Part shown: in pieces, positions 9,209 to 18,882 of the stretch
How positions within the stretch are numbered: position 1 is the stretch's first letter
Layout: every line of letters starts with the position of its first letter
NCBI GenBank assembly: GCA_049999805.1
Contig: JBNGIO010004178.1
Coordinates: 1 to 24,132, forward strand
Length of the DNA: 24,132 nt
Direction of reading: 5' to 3'
Source: Folioceros fuciformis
Lineage: Eukaryota > Anthocerotophyta > Anthocerotopsida > Anthocerotales
Program-made: the position numbers and the translations under genes
The notes under the pieces: generated by a model
What the model saw: the letters and a program-made list of their open reading frames with translations, nothing else
The model's database searches: none
Told to the model about the DNA's origin: nothing

Positions 9209-10862
9209 CTCTCCAAGGTGGCGAACACATGGCCAGGGGACGGTGGGTTCCGCGACTCACAGGCAACAGGACGACTTTGGACTGTCCGTGGACAGCGGCC
9301 TCGACAGTTGAACAGTTTTTCTTATCGCGATTCCGTTCCTTCGTGAAAGCTTCATAAAACCAATATATAAACCTAACACGGTTTCGGTCAGGCCAAACGA
9401 AGGGAGGGGCTAAACGAAAAGCATTTGGGTAGCTTGAGCTCCAAAATGTACAGTACGCTGTAGCTGAAGAAGATATGATAATGTTGAGAATCTTGCAGTA
9501 AATAGATTCATCCCATCGTTTTCATTCTTAAAAATATTTTATCTTTTTCTTAATTAAAAACGAGGCTAAATACAGCTTCCTTCACCACCCGTAGGCCCTA
9601 AATACTGAAACCCTTTTCATTTAAATATGAAGAGCACTATCATCGCACGGTTAACAGGTCAGGGCCCAAGTAACAACACCTTTGCAAGGTACTTCCCTTC
9701 GAAACTCCCCTGTAATTCGCGGTCTCTACTTCTCTTCTCCTAGAATTGTCATGAACAATAGATAAGAGAACCCACCGCCGAATAAGGTTGCTTGTAACAC
9801 AGGTATGCCAAGGGCTAGATCCAAGAGAGTCGCCTGCAAAGCGTGCGATTCGCAAGTTAATACTCTCTCGTTCTTCCCCCGACCATTTGGCGAGCACACC
9901 AGAACAGGTGCCACATTTGCTCTGCACAATACCGAGATTCACTAGGCACTTGAGTACTTCAGAAGCCACAGTTTAGTGTCTGACAGTACCTGTTTAGATA
10001 TGTCTAAACCCAAATCTCCACACCCAACGCAAGCGGTGTAAGTGATCCCCCTCCTGTCGCATTTCTCAAAATACATACATGCAGCACAGCACAGGCTGTC
10101 GATGAGAATACAACGACAAGAAGCCAGTCCAATGCTGCGAAATTGGACAGCGAAGCGAATCCAAGTCTAGATTGATGACTGGAACGCGTACAAAGGGAGG
10201 CACCCCATCCAAGCAGCGTGTAAGCTCTTGTGTGCGTGCAAACTAATGCACCCCAAGCCTCGCTTCATGTCCCAGATTACTACTTGATGCTTGCCACCAA
10301 CAAACGAGAGTATGTCTGAGGTGAGTGGAAAGCGCAACATCTTCCTCATCTGCTTTTTGCTCCAAGAGATATCTCCATATGTGTCCTCTAGACCCTATAC
10401 ACAAAAAAAGTAGCCTCCAACACATGCAGGGAACCTGCCCACAAACTGCAATCAAGACAAATAAAAGTGTGTTACAACTAACAAACTCAGTCCATGCTCT
10501 ACGAAGGAAGCGAATCTGGAGAAAAACGTAAACAGATTAATCTTGACATGGTTGCGTGTACTTTCCAAAGTGACAAGACTGCCCGCACCCTCAAAGCTTT
10601 GCATTTCAATCTACTTGGGAAGCATTAAACACCGAAGGCGATTGTTATACAGTATAGGGACCTGAGCCACACGATGAAGGCTTGTACTTCTTGAAGAAAC
10701 ATATCAGAACATCACAGAGGTGGCGCAGGCAACGAATCGTGGTTTGGACATACAACTGCCAGTGGAAGATCGATATGTATAGCAGACCTGAAACTCTCAT
10801 ATATTACAATTCAAGGAACCGTGCACACACTACGTTCATCAACTCTGGTCCTTTGACAAGAT
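9209..10862. other. intergenic: CIPK promoter and 3' flank of the CCDC97-family gene
   Basis: No supported gene. The left part is the CIPK upstream region (minus strand), with an AT-rich segment at 9480-9560. The right part lies downstream of the CCDC97-family stop at 10863 and probably includes its 3' UTR. All open frames here are short and unlike any family I know. Confidence 0.5.
9361..9373 (-). promoter_or_regulatory. possible TATA box for the CIPK gene
   Basis: On the minus strand this reads GGTTTATATATTG, a TATA-like core about 155 bp upstream of the CIPK ATG at 9208. The spacing would give a leader of roughly 120-130 nt. It is a motif and position match only. Confidence 0.3.
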
Positions 10863-12290
10863 TTAATCTCCTTCGAAATACTTCTCTTCAGCATCACGGG
10901 ACATCTCTACCAGCCAGTCGTCATCCAAAGTATGATCATTGTCAATAGCATTGTAGTTCACATGCTCAGCATCCCCTCCGCACAGAAACTTCTCCTGCAT
11001 CACGCGGACCAGATCATCCATTCGTTCCTTAGAAGAACTGTCGCACATGACCATATCCAAGGAGGGAGCCACGTTGCCTTCCATGGCCTCTTCAGCGCCA
11101 TCTTGGCGAGCCCCTGGTCCCTCAGGCTCAGGATGTTCTCCTTGTTCGATATCTGTTTTCTGGGAGAAACAATAATAAGAAAAGGACGCTGAGAAGATCG
11201 CAGGTGTGAGTGGTATCCTACACCCTAATCCAGAACAGTACTCAGCTTTTCCCTCTTGAGAAGGGAAAACAGCAATCCGAAGATGAAGAAACATCAATTA
11301 CCTTTGTACGATGGATTCCCGCTGCTTGGGCTCCCATTACCTCGATGTCCAAACCCTTATCATCCTCCTCCCTGTCTTGCTTGACATCATCATGACGGGA
11401 GACAACATTCTCATCATCATCATCATCATCATCAACATCATCAACATCATCAACATCATCATCATCATCCTCCTCCTCCTCCTCCTCCTCCTCCTCCTCC
11501 TCCTCCTCCTCCTCTTCCTCCTCCACCATCCCGGCCTGTTGCAGCTCTTTCCTCAGCTGCTGCTGGATAAAGACTTCCTCCGATCGCCGCAACAGCAGCT
11601 CAGAGAATCGCTCCCCAGGCCTCGCAACGGCTCGCGCAGACGCATCCTGGAACCTACCCACGTACTCATGATGCAGCAAGGGTGAGCGAAGCCTCATTTC
11701 GTCTTCGGAGAAATAATGTCCCGCCTGGACCAACCGGCTCATATAAGCCAGACGCCTGTTTTTCACGACAGTTACCCTGCTTCTCCGTTCCTCGGCAGTT
11801 GGACTGGCTGCACTTCTCAGCTTCTTCAAGTGCCATGCGACTTCGTAGTCCTGTCCCAGAACCTGGAACTCGTCCAGCTCCACGACACTAAGATGAGGCC
11901 CGTAGCGCTCTGCACGGTGAACAAGAATCCCGATCAATCACCCGCCACAGGAAACCTAGACAAGTATCGCAAGGCCCGAAGAATCAGACGTGCCAGCAGA
12001 GAATCTTGCGCCAGAAGCAGAGAGGGAGGAGTAAAACGCCAACCCAGAAAGACAGCCGCATCTCTGCGCAGCAGAGACCTTAGATGCAATTGCTTCTCGT
12101 CATTGGACACCGCTTCAGCTCGCCGTGCAAACGAGTATGGCATATGCAGATCCGGAATCGCAGACAGCCGCTCTGCTATACAGTTGACAGCTGCATCATC
12201 CATCTCAGACGACCTGAACTCCCTCCCCATGGTCCCAGTGTCGTGAAGTACTCCAGGGGAAGCCAACAATTTCACACTGTCTACGCCCAT
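10863..12290 (-). CDS. CCDC97/DUF2052-family coiled-coil protein, three exons
   Basis: Exon 1 runs from the start to 12044, exon 2 is 11909-11302, exon 3 is 11159-10863. The introns (11910-12043 and 11160-11301) are GT-AG, and joining restores AVFL-ERYGPHL and GIHRTK-KTDIEQ. Three in-frame ATGs are possible: 12290 (383 aa), 12230, or 12203 (MDDAAVNCIAERL, 354 aa). I prefer 12203 because family similarity starts there. Numbered from 12203, the conserved core is about 64-170 (QDYEVAWHLKKLRS, VKNRRLAYMSRL, HHEYVGRFQD, ARPGERFSELLLRR). A run of about 20 Glu and then an Asp-rich tract starts near 182. The C-terminus (DDLVRVMQEKFLCGGD; RDAEEKYFEGD) is the CCDC97-type tail. Human CCDC97 has been associated with SF3b splicing factors; the plant role is not established. 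The protein is probably nuclear and very acidic in the middle. Confidence 0.85.
11411..11524. repeat. compound trinucleotide microsatellite within CCDC97-family exon 2
   Basis: An (ATC)n block with CAA interruptions (11411-11468) passes directly into (CCT)n (11469-11524). On the coding minus strand these give the poly-Glu run and the Asp/Val-rich tract. Repeat changes here alter acidic tract length without shifting the frame. Confidence 0.95.
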
Positions 12291-12510
12291 TCACTGCCCA
12301 AAACCCGGCCTCCGGTATCGAGTAGGTATCGCTGTCTTCCGGTCCGCGCGCAAGGGTCTTGGGAGCTCGGGAACGCGTTTGTTTACCTACGCAGCGCTAG
12401 CGGTGTCCTCTTCCCTTTCACGTACAGGCGTGGGGGAAAATGCAGAATCTTTTATAAAATGAGATAAAAAAAAATCCATCCATAGGAAAGCGGGAATATG
12501 TCCACACCTG

Positions 12511-12602
12511 GTACGCTATTTGAGCCAATAGGACAAGGCAGCTTCAAAGATCACGAGTACGCTATTTGAGCCAATAGGACTAGGCAGCTCCAAAGACCAC
12601 GA
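12511..12602. repeat. 46-bp tandem duplication
   Basis: 12511-12556 and 12557-12602 both start GTACGCTATTTGAGCCAATA and differ at only three positions. The pair sits just left of the inverted-repeat element. Confidence 0.9.
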
Positions 12603-12710
12603 GTCTCACATATGGAATATGTTTTGTCAAACCTTCGAAACAATTAAAAAAAACTACCTACCCTCAAACATATTTTGTTAAACCTTCAAATCTATAAAGG
12701 AATTTTCCCT

Positions 12711-13327
12711 ACATGGACGAAGTGAGCTATGGAATACTGATATGGTCGGGGCTCTTTCACATAAAATTTAAAATTTTAGGGCGGCGGTATATGGTCTAAA
12801 CATTTTGGACATAACATATGTGCCCGCTTTGGTCGTAGGGTATAAAGGAGGTCTCTTTATTGAGACATCTACTTTGTGCCCTACGACCGATTTGGATAGG
12901 GGCGAGGTGCCACCCGCGGTAAACCGGGGCGACGTGCAATAGTAGGAGGGTAGCAACAGAGGCAATGTCATAGACACCAACGCATGTCAATCTCAATCGG
13001 GAGCCCAAACCGCAGTGTCAATCGGGAGCCCTCGCTCACGGCGGTGTCAATCGAGACCAATCTTACACAGAGTGTGTATGACTTAAAACATAGTGTGTAT
13101 GAACCAAAATAAAGAACAAAGGATGTGTCTCTTTCAATCCACATACCGGTTATAGTTCAAGAAAAAAATCCCTATAGGGGGGCTAGGTTGAGTACGGAAA
13201 TATTAATATTCCGGAGATGTCACCGTATATGCCATAGAAAATACATATTAAAAAACAAAAAAAAACCTCAATGTGTAGCCCCGTCCAAATCGGTATTCCA
13301 TAGTGAGCAATCACCATCTCTCCATGT
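12711..13327. mobile_element. possible MITE-like element with imperfect terminal inverted repeats
   Basis: 12727-12753 matches the reverse complement of 13277-13303 at 24 of 27 positions (core CTATGGAATA, then CGGGGCT). An ACATGGA further out at 12711 pairs with TCCATGT at about 13321. About 570 bp separate the outer ends of the core arms. The interior is AT-rich and non-coding, with a strong hairpin at 12831-12888. I cannot define exact ends or a target-site duplication, so the class is uncertain. Confidence 0.45.
12831..12888. repeat. 58-bp nested hairpin
   Basis: GGTCGTAGGG (12831-12840) is perfectly complementary to CCCTACGACC (12879-12888). Inside, GTCTC (12851-12855) pairs with GAGAC (12862-12866). 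It lies within the possible MITE-like element. Confidence 0.8.
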
Positions 13328-13991
13328 CCCAGATTGTGGGGCACTGTAAAAGGATCCCGCATCTAGCATAGGGCATCTTGAATTGAGCCAAAATAGCTCA
13401 AGCAAGCAATGACCCTGAGGCCATGTGAGGTATGTGAGCCATGGTAGTGTATTAATATTAGCGGAGATATTTGTGTTGAAATGTGATATTGAGCTCCACA
13501 AGCTTGACCCGACACAGAATATTCTCAATGGTTTGAATTAAAATAAAATATGCGGGTCGTGGAGAGGAATGGGATGAGGAAACCCTAAATCCAAGAAGAG
13601 GAGGCCTCCGGAGGCAGCGTGGGCGTGGGTGGACGGGAGAGGCAGAGGCCTGTGAAGAGGCAGGCGGGGATGGAGACAGGACGCCTGGCTCGTGCAGGGT
13701 AGGGGGCCGGCGAGTGGCGGGCCCCCACCTCCTGCCAGATGGCTGGGCTGTGCTGGAGTTGTGGACAGAGAGAATCACATGTTTGAGTGAAAGCAGGGGG
13801 GGCAGGGCCCAGTCGGTGGCAGATGCAGATGCAGTCGCGGGGTCTCCGTCAGTCACCCACCCAGGCAGCCACCCAACCAGCCACCTACAAGGCGGGGGAC
13901 GGGATGACTGGATGAGCCGGTCGCCAGGGTCACCGGCGCGTGCCGGTGTCGGTGCCCGCGACAAGGGCTCTGCCCCTCCCGAGCCAAAAAC

Positions 13992-15973
13992 CACGAGGCC
14001 TTGGCCAGGCGCTATTCGTCATTACAAAGTAATTGAAGGCACGAAACCCGATGCGCCAGGTCTACATGGCCATGTCTTTGTTTGCATCATGCTAAGCGCA
14101 AAGTCACCGTGGTGTCCATGATCTGAGCTCTAATAACAGACTGCCTGGCCGTAATGCATGCCGTTCCGGATCATTGTAATCTCATTGCAGCGCTGTATAC
14201 ATCTACGGCGCGGAAATTTGAAGAGGAGACACCGCAACTACCTTTCAAATGTTCTAAGCCACAAATGCAAGGCATTCAGCGCATGTTGCTATTCCGAATT
14301 GCGTCTCAAGCAAGGTGCACACCCAAGCGGCGGGCACAATTGAGTGCTCGATTGAGTGAACTTGAACAATTGGGTTGTCTCTAGATTCCAAAGATCATCA
14401 TGGAAGTTGGGTGTAGAAATGCAGATGTTCTTGTTTAGCCACAAACGTGCCCTTTCATTGTTCAGACTCATTGACCCTGGAATGGAATGGCAAGATATTG
14501 TGCACATAGTCAGGAAGAAAGTTAGTCCCGTCAAAACCTGTTACATTCCATGGGGAAGATTTGTAGATTTCTTAGTTGGGGAGGAGGCATCAAAACCCTT
14601 TCCAACCAAGTTGATAAGGGTGAACGTGTAGACAGGGTCAAGCATTAGGCAAAATGCAATGTCTCCAACCATTGCTTGCCATTACATGAAATTCAGTTGT
14701 GCTTTCGATTGCTTCCGAAAATAGAGTTTCATGGAATCAGACATTTGTGCTGATCTCACTAACAAACCAAAGATAGGTGCTGGCAATAGGCGCTCTAAGG
14801 TGATGTGTGGGGAGAGTAAGAAGTGTGAATGCCAATTTTTGGTGTTTGTTAGCCAACTTGAAATGTTCCCTGATGTAGCTGAATTACGATTACATGAAAC
14901 ACACCACATCGATTCCACAGGGCAGTATTGTCATGAAATGCTTACCATCAACTCAAGTCCAAATTGCACTTTGGCTCCTTTCCTATCTGTGGCCAAAAAG
15001 GAATGGGTGAAGTACAAGTTGTTATGCAAAACATCAACCTTTCATATCATGAGTTTGATGTTTTCTTACGAAAGCAAGGTGATCCACAAGCAATGCTTTT
15101 GAGGGATGATTTTCTCCTTCCTAGTGACATTAGCAATTTACAAGTTGAACTTAATGCTAGGGTGTGGCGATTCCATTCATGAGATGAGGTGAGTGTTGAG
15201 TTATGGATGAATATTCATAGATCTGAAGTATTTTATCCACTACTAGGAACGAAAGACCATGCCACAAACTTCATGCTAGGCATCCATAGTGATTTTCAAA
15301 TGCAGACAATGCTCTGTCGGGGTCACAACTCGATCATTGCTATGGATGCCACATTTGGCACTAACAAATGGAAGTTCCAGCTCGTCACAGTTTTGGTATT
15401 TGATGATCACTTGAATGGCATTCCTGTGGCTTGGGTTGTCACAAGGAAGGCCACATCATATGCTATTTCATAGTGCTTGCATTGCTCGTGGTTGCATTGC
15501 TTGCATGAGAAGATGGTACAACATCAGTCTACATGGTAGCCCACTGCTTTTCTTGTAGATGATTGTATGACAGAAATCAATGCCATCCAAGCTGTGTTTG
15601 GAACATTTGTACAAATGTTTTTATGCTTGTGGCATGTTAAGAGAGCCTAGTTATGTTTTACATGTTAGGAGAGCCTGGTTACAACAGTTGCTGAAAAAAA
15701 AAAAAAAGGAACTCCACATAAAATAAGATACGTCATTATGAAGTGCTTGGATGACATTATGTACATGGACTTTGATAAGAAAGGGTTATTAAGGGACATT
15801 ATGCATATGCATTACAGCCAGGTACTCTGTTATTAGAGCTCAGATCATGGACAGCACGGTGACTTTGCGCGTAGCATGATGCAAACAAAGACATGACCAT
15901 GACGACCTGGCGCTTGGGGTTTCGTGCCTTCAATTACTTTGTAGTGACGAATAGCGGCTGGTTAGGCCTTGTG
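13992..15973. mobile_element. Mutator-like DNA transposon (MULE), decayed, with long terminal inverted repeats
   Basis: The left arm (13992-14159) is the reverse complement of the right arm (15807-15973). Across a 134-bp core I count about nine mismatches (roughly 93% identity); the outermost 20 bp are weaker and carry a small indel. Between the arms is the remnant of a MULE transposase. Length (about 2.0 kb), long inverted repeats and transposase type all fit a Mutator-like element. No clear 8-10 bp target duplication is visible at the ends I chose, so the exact boundaries are provisional. No unrelated gene fragment was seen inside. Confidence 0.85.
14398..15800 (+). pseudogene. MULE transposase pseudogene
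   Basis: The core frame around 14964-15650 reads like a MULE domain: VELWMNIHRSEVFYPLLGT, then HNSIIAMDATFGTNKWKF with the first catalytic Asp at 15345, VLVFDDHLNGIPVAWVV, then AFLVDDCMTEINAIQ with the second Asp region at 15558, and CLWHVKRA. Further left (14424-14630) another frame gives LSLFRLIDPGMEWQDIV, probably N-terminal sequence. In-frame stops at 15180 (TGA), 15471, 15537 and 15648 (TAG), a 28-bp tandem duplication (15633-15682) of the LWHVKRA region and an A14 run at 15693 show that it is dead. The C-terminal part with the expected catalytic Glu and zinc knuckle is missing before the right arm, so the copy is truncated. Confidence 0.83.
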
Positions 15974-16091
15974 TGCACCCAGATCCCGCGCAGCATCCAT
16001 GTGGCGCACATGGGCCGGGGCCGAGCCTGGGAAAGTGCAGTGAGTCCCAGAATCCCGATGTGGCATGCGTCCGTACAGCGAGCTGGACCGG

Positions 16092-16146
16092 CTGTAGCCG
16101 GTAGAGCCGGTAGAGCCGGTAGAGCCGGTAGAGCCGGTGAGGCCGG
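16092..16146. repeat. 9-bp tandem repeat
   Basis: Unit GTAGAGCCG, four exact copies with variant copies on both sides (GTAGCCG, GTGAGGCCG). It yields Gly-Arg-Ala or Leu-Tyr-Arg repeats in the spurious frames. Confidence 0.9.
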
Positions 16147-16699
16147 TGGCCTCGAGGGAGACGGATCCGGTGCAGGATGGAGGAATCCGAGTCCCAAGTT
16201 GGTGTGACACGGTCACGTACCCTCCAGGTCCTGGCTGGGGCCCGCCTATGTAAAATAAAATTTCGCAAAGGGCCACGCACTACCTCGGAACACGGGAGCA
16301 TGTGTTTCTTTCACCTCTTCACATGCTGTCTACACTCGGATAGACATCCTGTCCCCGTCTTTCTCTTTCTCTCTCTTCCCCTCTATCATTTATTTCTCAC
16401 TCCCAAACATGCACGTTTTGTCCTCTTCGTTCCCCTTGGCCCTTCGCTTCCTTCCTTTGCTTTTCGCATCTTCTTCTCCTCTCCTTCTTCTCTTCTCTTA
16501 TTTTATTTTATTTTTTTCCTCCCGCACCTTCTTTCACATTACGACCACCAGTACTTGCACCCTTTATTCTCTCTGTCCGATTTGGCTAAGCTAACTATCC
16601 TCCTACCACAGGCCAGGAAAGGAAACGAAAGGAGTGGATTGGATTGCAAGGAAAGCACGTGACTTCTAAGACACACACACACGTGATTTCTTCTTCCTC

Positions 16700-16855
16700 T
16701 CGTTTCATTCCGTTTCGTTTCATTCCGTTTCGTTTCATTCCGTTTCGTTTCATTCCATTTCGTTTCATTCTGTTTCATTCCGCTGCATTTCGTTTCATTC
16801 TATTTCGTTTTGTTTCATTCCATTCCATTCCATTCCGTTCCGTTTCATTTCGCTT
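16700..16855. repeat. 15-bp CATTCCGTTTCGTTT repeat
   Basis: Tandem CATTCCGTTTCGTTT units, regular at first and then degenerating to CATTC and GTTTC mixtures up to about 16855. The spurious minus-strand frame over it reads NETKR repeats. Confidence 0.9.
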
Positions 16856-16924
16856 GCATTGAATGAAGGAACCAGCCAAGTCTGCATTGTACTTCTATGT
16901 AACTGATGTGATTGAATTTGACTT

Positions 16925-17095
16925 AGTTGTACTCAGATATAACGGACTCGATTCGAGTCAAATATACTTACATATAACAGACTCGATTCGACCCGACTCA
17001 ACTGGACTTCCATGTAACTAACTCAATTCGATCTGACTCGACTCGACTGTACTTCCATACAACTGACTGATTCGACCCAGCTCGACTCGACTCCA
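16925..17095. repeat. degenerate GACTCGATTCGA-type repeat
   Basis: About four irregular units of an ACTTCCATGTAACT-like block followed by GACTCGATTCGA or GACTCGACTCGACT. Spacing varies between roughly 50 and 65 bp. Confidence 0.7.
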
Positions 17096-17284
17096 CCTGA
17101 CAAGACAACTAGTACGTGCTCATCGTAGTAGTAAGGATACATAACGGTAGAACGACAAAGATGTGATTGCCCCCTGTACTTATGATGAAACTGAAAACGT
17201 AGCATGAGCATTAGTCAGCAGAACAAAGTACTAATCTCATCTTCTCTGGTCCCGTTCCGTGCCATGGTCCCTTCCGCTTTCTCT

Positions 17285-17312
17285 GTCCCTATCCCTATCC
17301 CTATCCCTGTCA
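17285..17312. repeat. CCCTAT hexamer run
   Basis: Four consecutive units, TCCCTATCCCTATCCCTATC followed by CCTGTC. It is not the plant telomere unit (CCCTAAA). Confidence 0.85.
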
Positions 17313-18307
17313 CTTTGGAAGCCCCTCTTCCCTTCCTTTCCTTCCTGTTTCTTTGGTCCTAGATTTCTCTTGTCAGTGAACCACCCATAAATATTGGTGG
17401 GCGGATTGGATTCTCGTGCAGAGGATGTTGGCTCTTCAAGAGGAAGACATACGGCCTGGAGTGGAGTGGAGTGGAGTATCCGCCCACCGCTCACCCTGTG
17501 ACCACAACACGGCAGGGTCTACTAAAGCACAGAGTAATATATGCAAGAGTAAGGAGAGTGTAACAAGTTCCATATTAAAGGGTGGGGGAGAGAGAGTTGT
17601 CGGCGTGGATGGTGTGAAGGGCGGAGGAGAAGAAAGTGGTTAAATAATGGAAGGGGCAGGCGGTACATGCGGTGTAAATGCGGGCATGGGGAGCCTGGCG
17701 AAAGAAACAAAAGAAAGGGGACAGGGGTGGGGAAGAAGAAGTGGGTCGGTGTGGTGTGGGCCGGTGCCGGGCCGGTCCGGTCCGGGTCAGGTCAGGTCTG
17801 CTCTGCTCTGACAGATGGTGTGGACAGCAGGGAAACGTGAAAGGGAAAGCGTGGGGAAGAGAGAGGGGTGGTGGATGTCCCGGGCCACTGACTTGACAGA
17901 GGCCGTGCGCGCAATTAAAACGTGAGGGTGGGCCGTATGGGCGTAGGTGAGTCGTTAACCCAGGCAGCGGGGCCCATAAATCCGGATTCCGGCCAATGGA
18001 CCACCCGGTATCCAGTGCCCTGCGCGGCAACGCCCAGACACTTTCTGGAGCGTGAACCTTTCTTTCTTTACCACCGTCTTTAGCGCACCGGACCGGGGCT
18101 AGGTCTGGTGCCGAACCGGGGTCGACTCCGCTCGGCCCGGCACCGGACCGGACCCAAGGCTGATCCTGCGTCTCGTGGCCGACTGAGTACTGGCAGCCTG
18201 CACCTACCATGCTACCCGGTTTCAGCTCCCAGCTCCCAGGCTGTGTGTCCGTGTCCCGTGTGTGGTATGTACATGGACATACTGTACCCGGGTCCCCGCT
18301 ATTAGCC

Positions 18308-18313
18308 CACGTG
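18308..18313. promoter_or_regulatory. G-box CACGTG upstream of JAZ
   Basis: Perfect palindromic CACGTG, extended to CACGTGAC, about 570 bp before the JAZ start codon. MYC2-type bHLH factors bind G-boxes and activate JAZ genes in Arabidopsis, giving negative feedback. Two further CACGTG sites at 16656 and 16680 lie about 2.2 kb upstream. Relevance is inferred from family knowledge. Confidence 0.4.
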
Positions 18314-18505
18314 ACGGCTGCTCGCACCTCTGCGCCGCACAGTACGGGCCTCTGGCGAAACCCTTTGTCGGTCGGGTTTCGCCGCCCGTCCTCCTCCCCT
18401 CGCTCCTCCCACACTCTGCTTCTTATTCTACTGCGTCTGCATCTTCGTTCGCCATCGTCGCCACCTTCACCTCCTGCGGTCTCGTTCTTGCTACCGTTTC
18501 GAGCC

Positions 18506-18521
18506 GCTGCTGCTGCTGCTC

Positions 18522-18557
<36 letters not shown>
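18506..18557. repeat. (CTG)n microsatellite upstream of JAZ
   Basis: About 17 CTG units with one CTT interruption, in the probable JAZ promoter or 5' UTR. It generates the poly-Gln and poly-Cys frames seen on the two strands. Confidence 0.95.
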
Positions 18558-18559
<2 letters not shown>

Positions 18560-18882
18560 GGTGCGGTCGGGGTGGCGGATGTGGGTGGATCCAGGTTGCT
18601 GAGACGGGGAGGCGGGATGAGGCTGAGCTGAGCACTGTGGATGCACGGATCTGAAGGAAGGGACGGGGGACTGCTGTGCCTTGCACTTGCGCTGCGTATT
18701 GCTTGCCATGGCCCGGCTGGTGCGGGAGAGACGGTGCTGGAATTGGAAGAGGAGTGCGTGGCGGCTCGTGGGATTCGGGGTGTAGAGGCGGCGGGGTGCT
18801 GAGAGAGAGAGAGGGAGAGAGGGAGTGTGGGAGTTGGGTTGTGGAAAGGAAGGCAAGGCAAGGCTAGGAAGGAGTCGATAGC

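Larger units (their letters stand above)
12291..13991. other. AT-rich repeat region, then GC-rich stretch; no gene
   Basis: 12291-12470 is the upstream region of the CCDC97-family gene. 12480-13540 is AT-rich with direct and inverted repeats, annotated separately. Other short direct repeats include TGTCAATCGGGAGCCC (around 12985-13035) and TATTAATATT followed by CGGAGAT (13199 and 13450). 13550-13990 is GC-rich with an open minus-strand frame (13458-13994) that is proline- and serine-rich and resembles nothing I know. Confidence 0.5.
15974..17575. other. repeat-rich intergenic region
   Basis: No supported gene. It contains a 9-bp tandem repeat, a long pyrimidine tract (16345-16540), a 15-bp satellite-like tract, a degenerate repeat rich in GACTCGA (16925-17095) and a CCCTAT run (17285-17312), listed separately where clear. 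Two CACGTG boxes lie at 16656 and 16680. Open frames across it follow the simple repeats. Confidence 0.5.
17576..18882 (+). promoter_or_regulatory. JAZ upstream region and GC-rich leader
   Basis: GC-rich, non-coding stretch directly before the JAZ ATG. It includes a G-box (18308), a (CTG)n run (18506-18557) and a purine-rich GAGAGA tract (18799-18826), typical of plant promoters and 5' leaders. I cannot place the transcription start. Antisense frames here are treated as spurious. Confidence 0.5.

Noticed and set aside
7400-9346. 648-codon plus-strand open frame
   Set aside because: Fully antisense to the CIPK gene, with no domain; an artefact of codon bias on the kinase strand.
13458-13994. 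178-codon minus-strand Pro/Ser-rich frame
   Set aside because: GC-rich composition without recognisable motifs, and it spans the edge of the repeat region and the MULE arm.
16539-16862. NETKR-repeat protein frame on the minus strand
   Set aside because: Direct translation of the 15-bp simple repeat; no start context or flanking coding signal.
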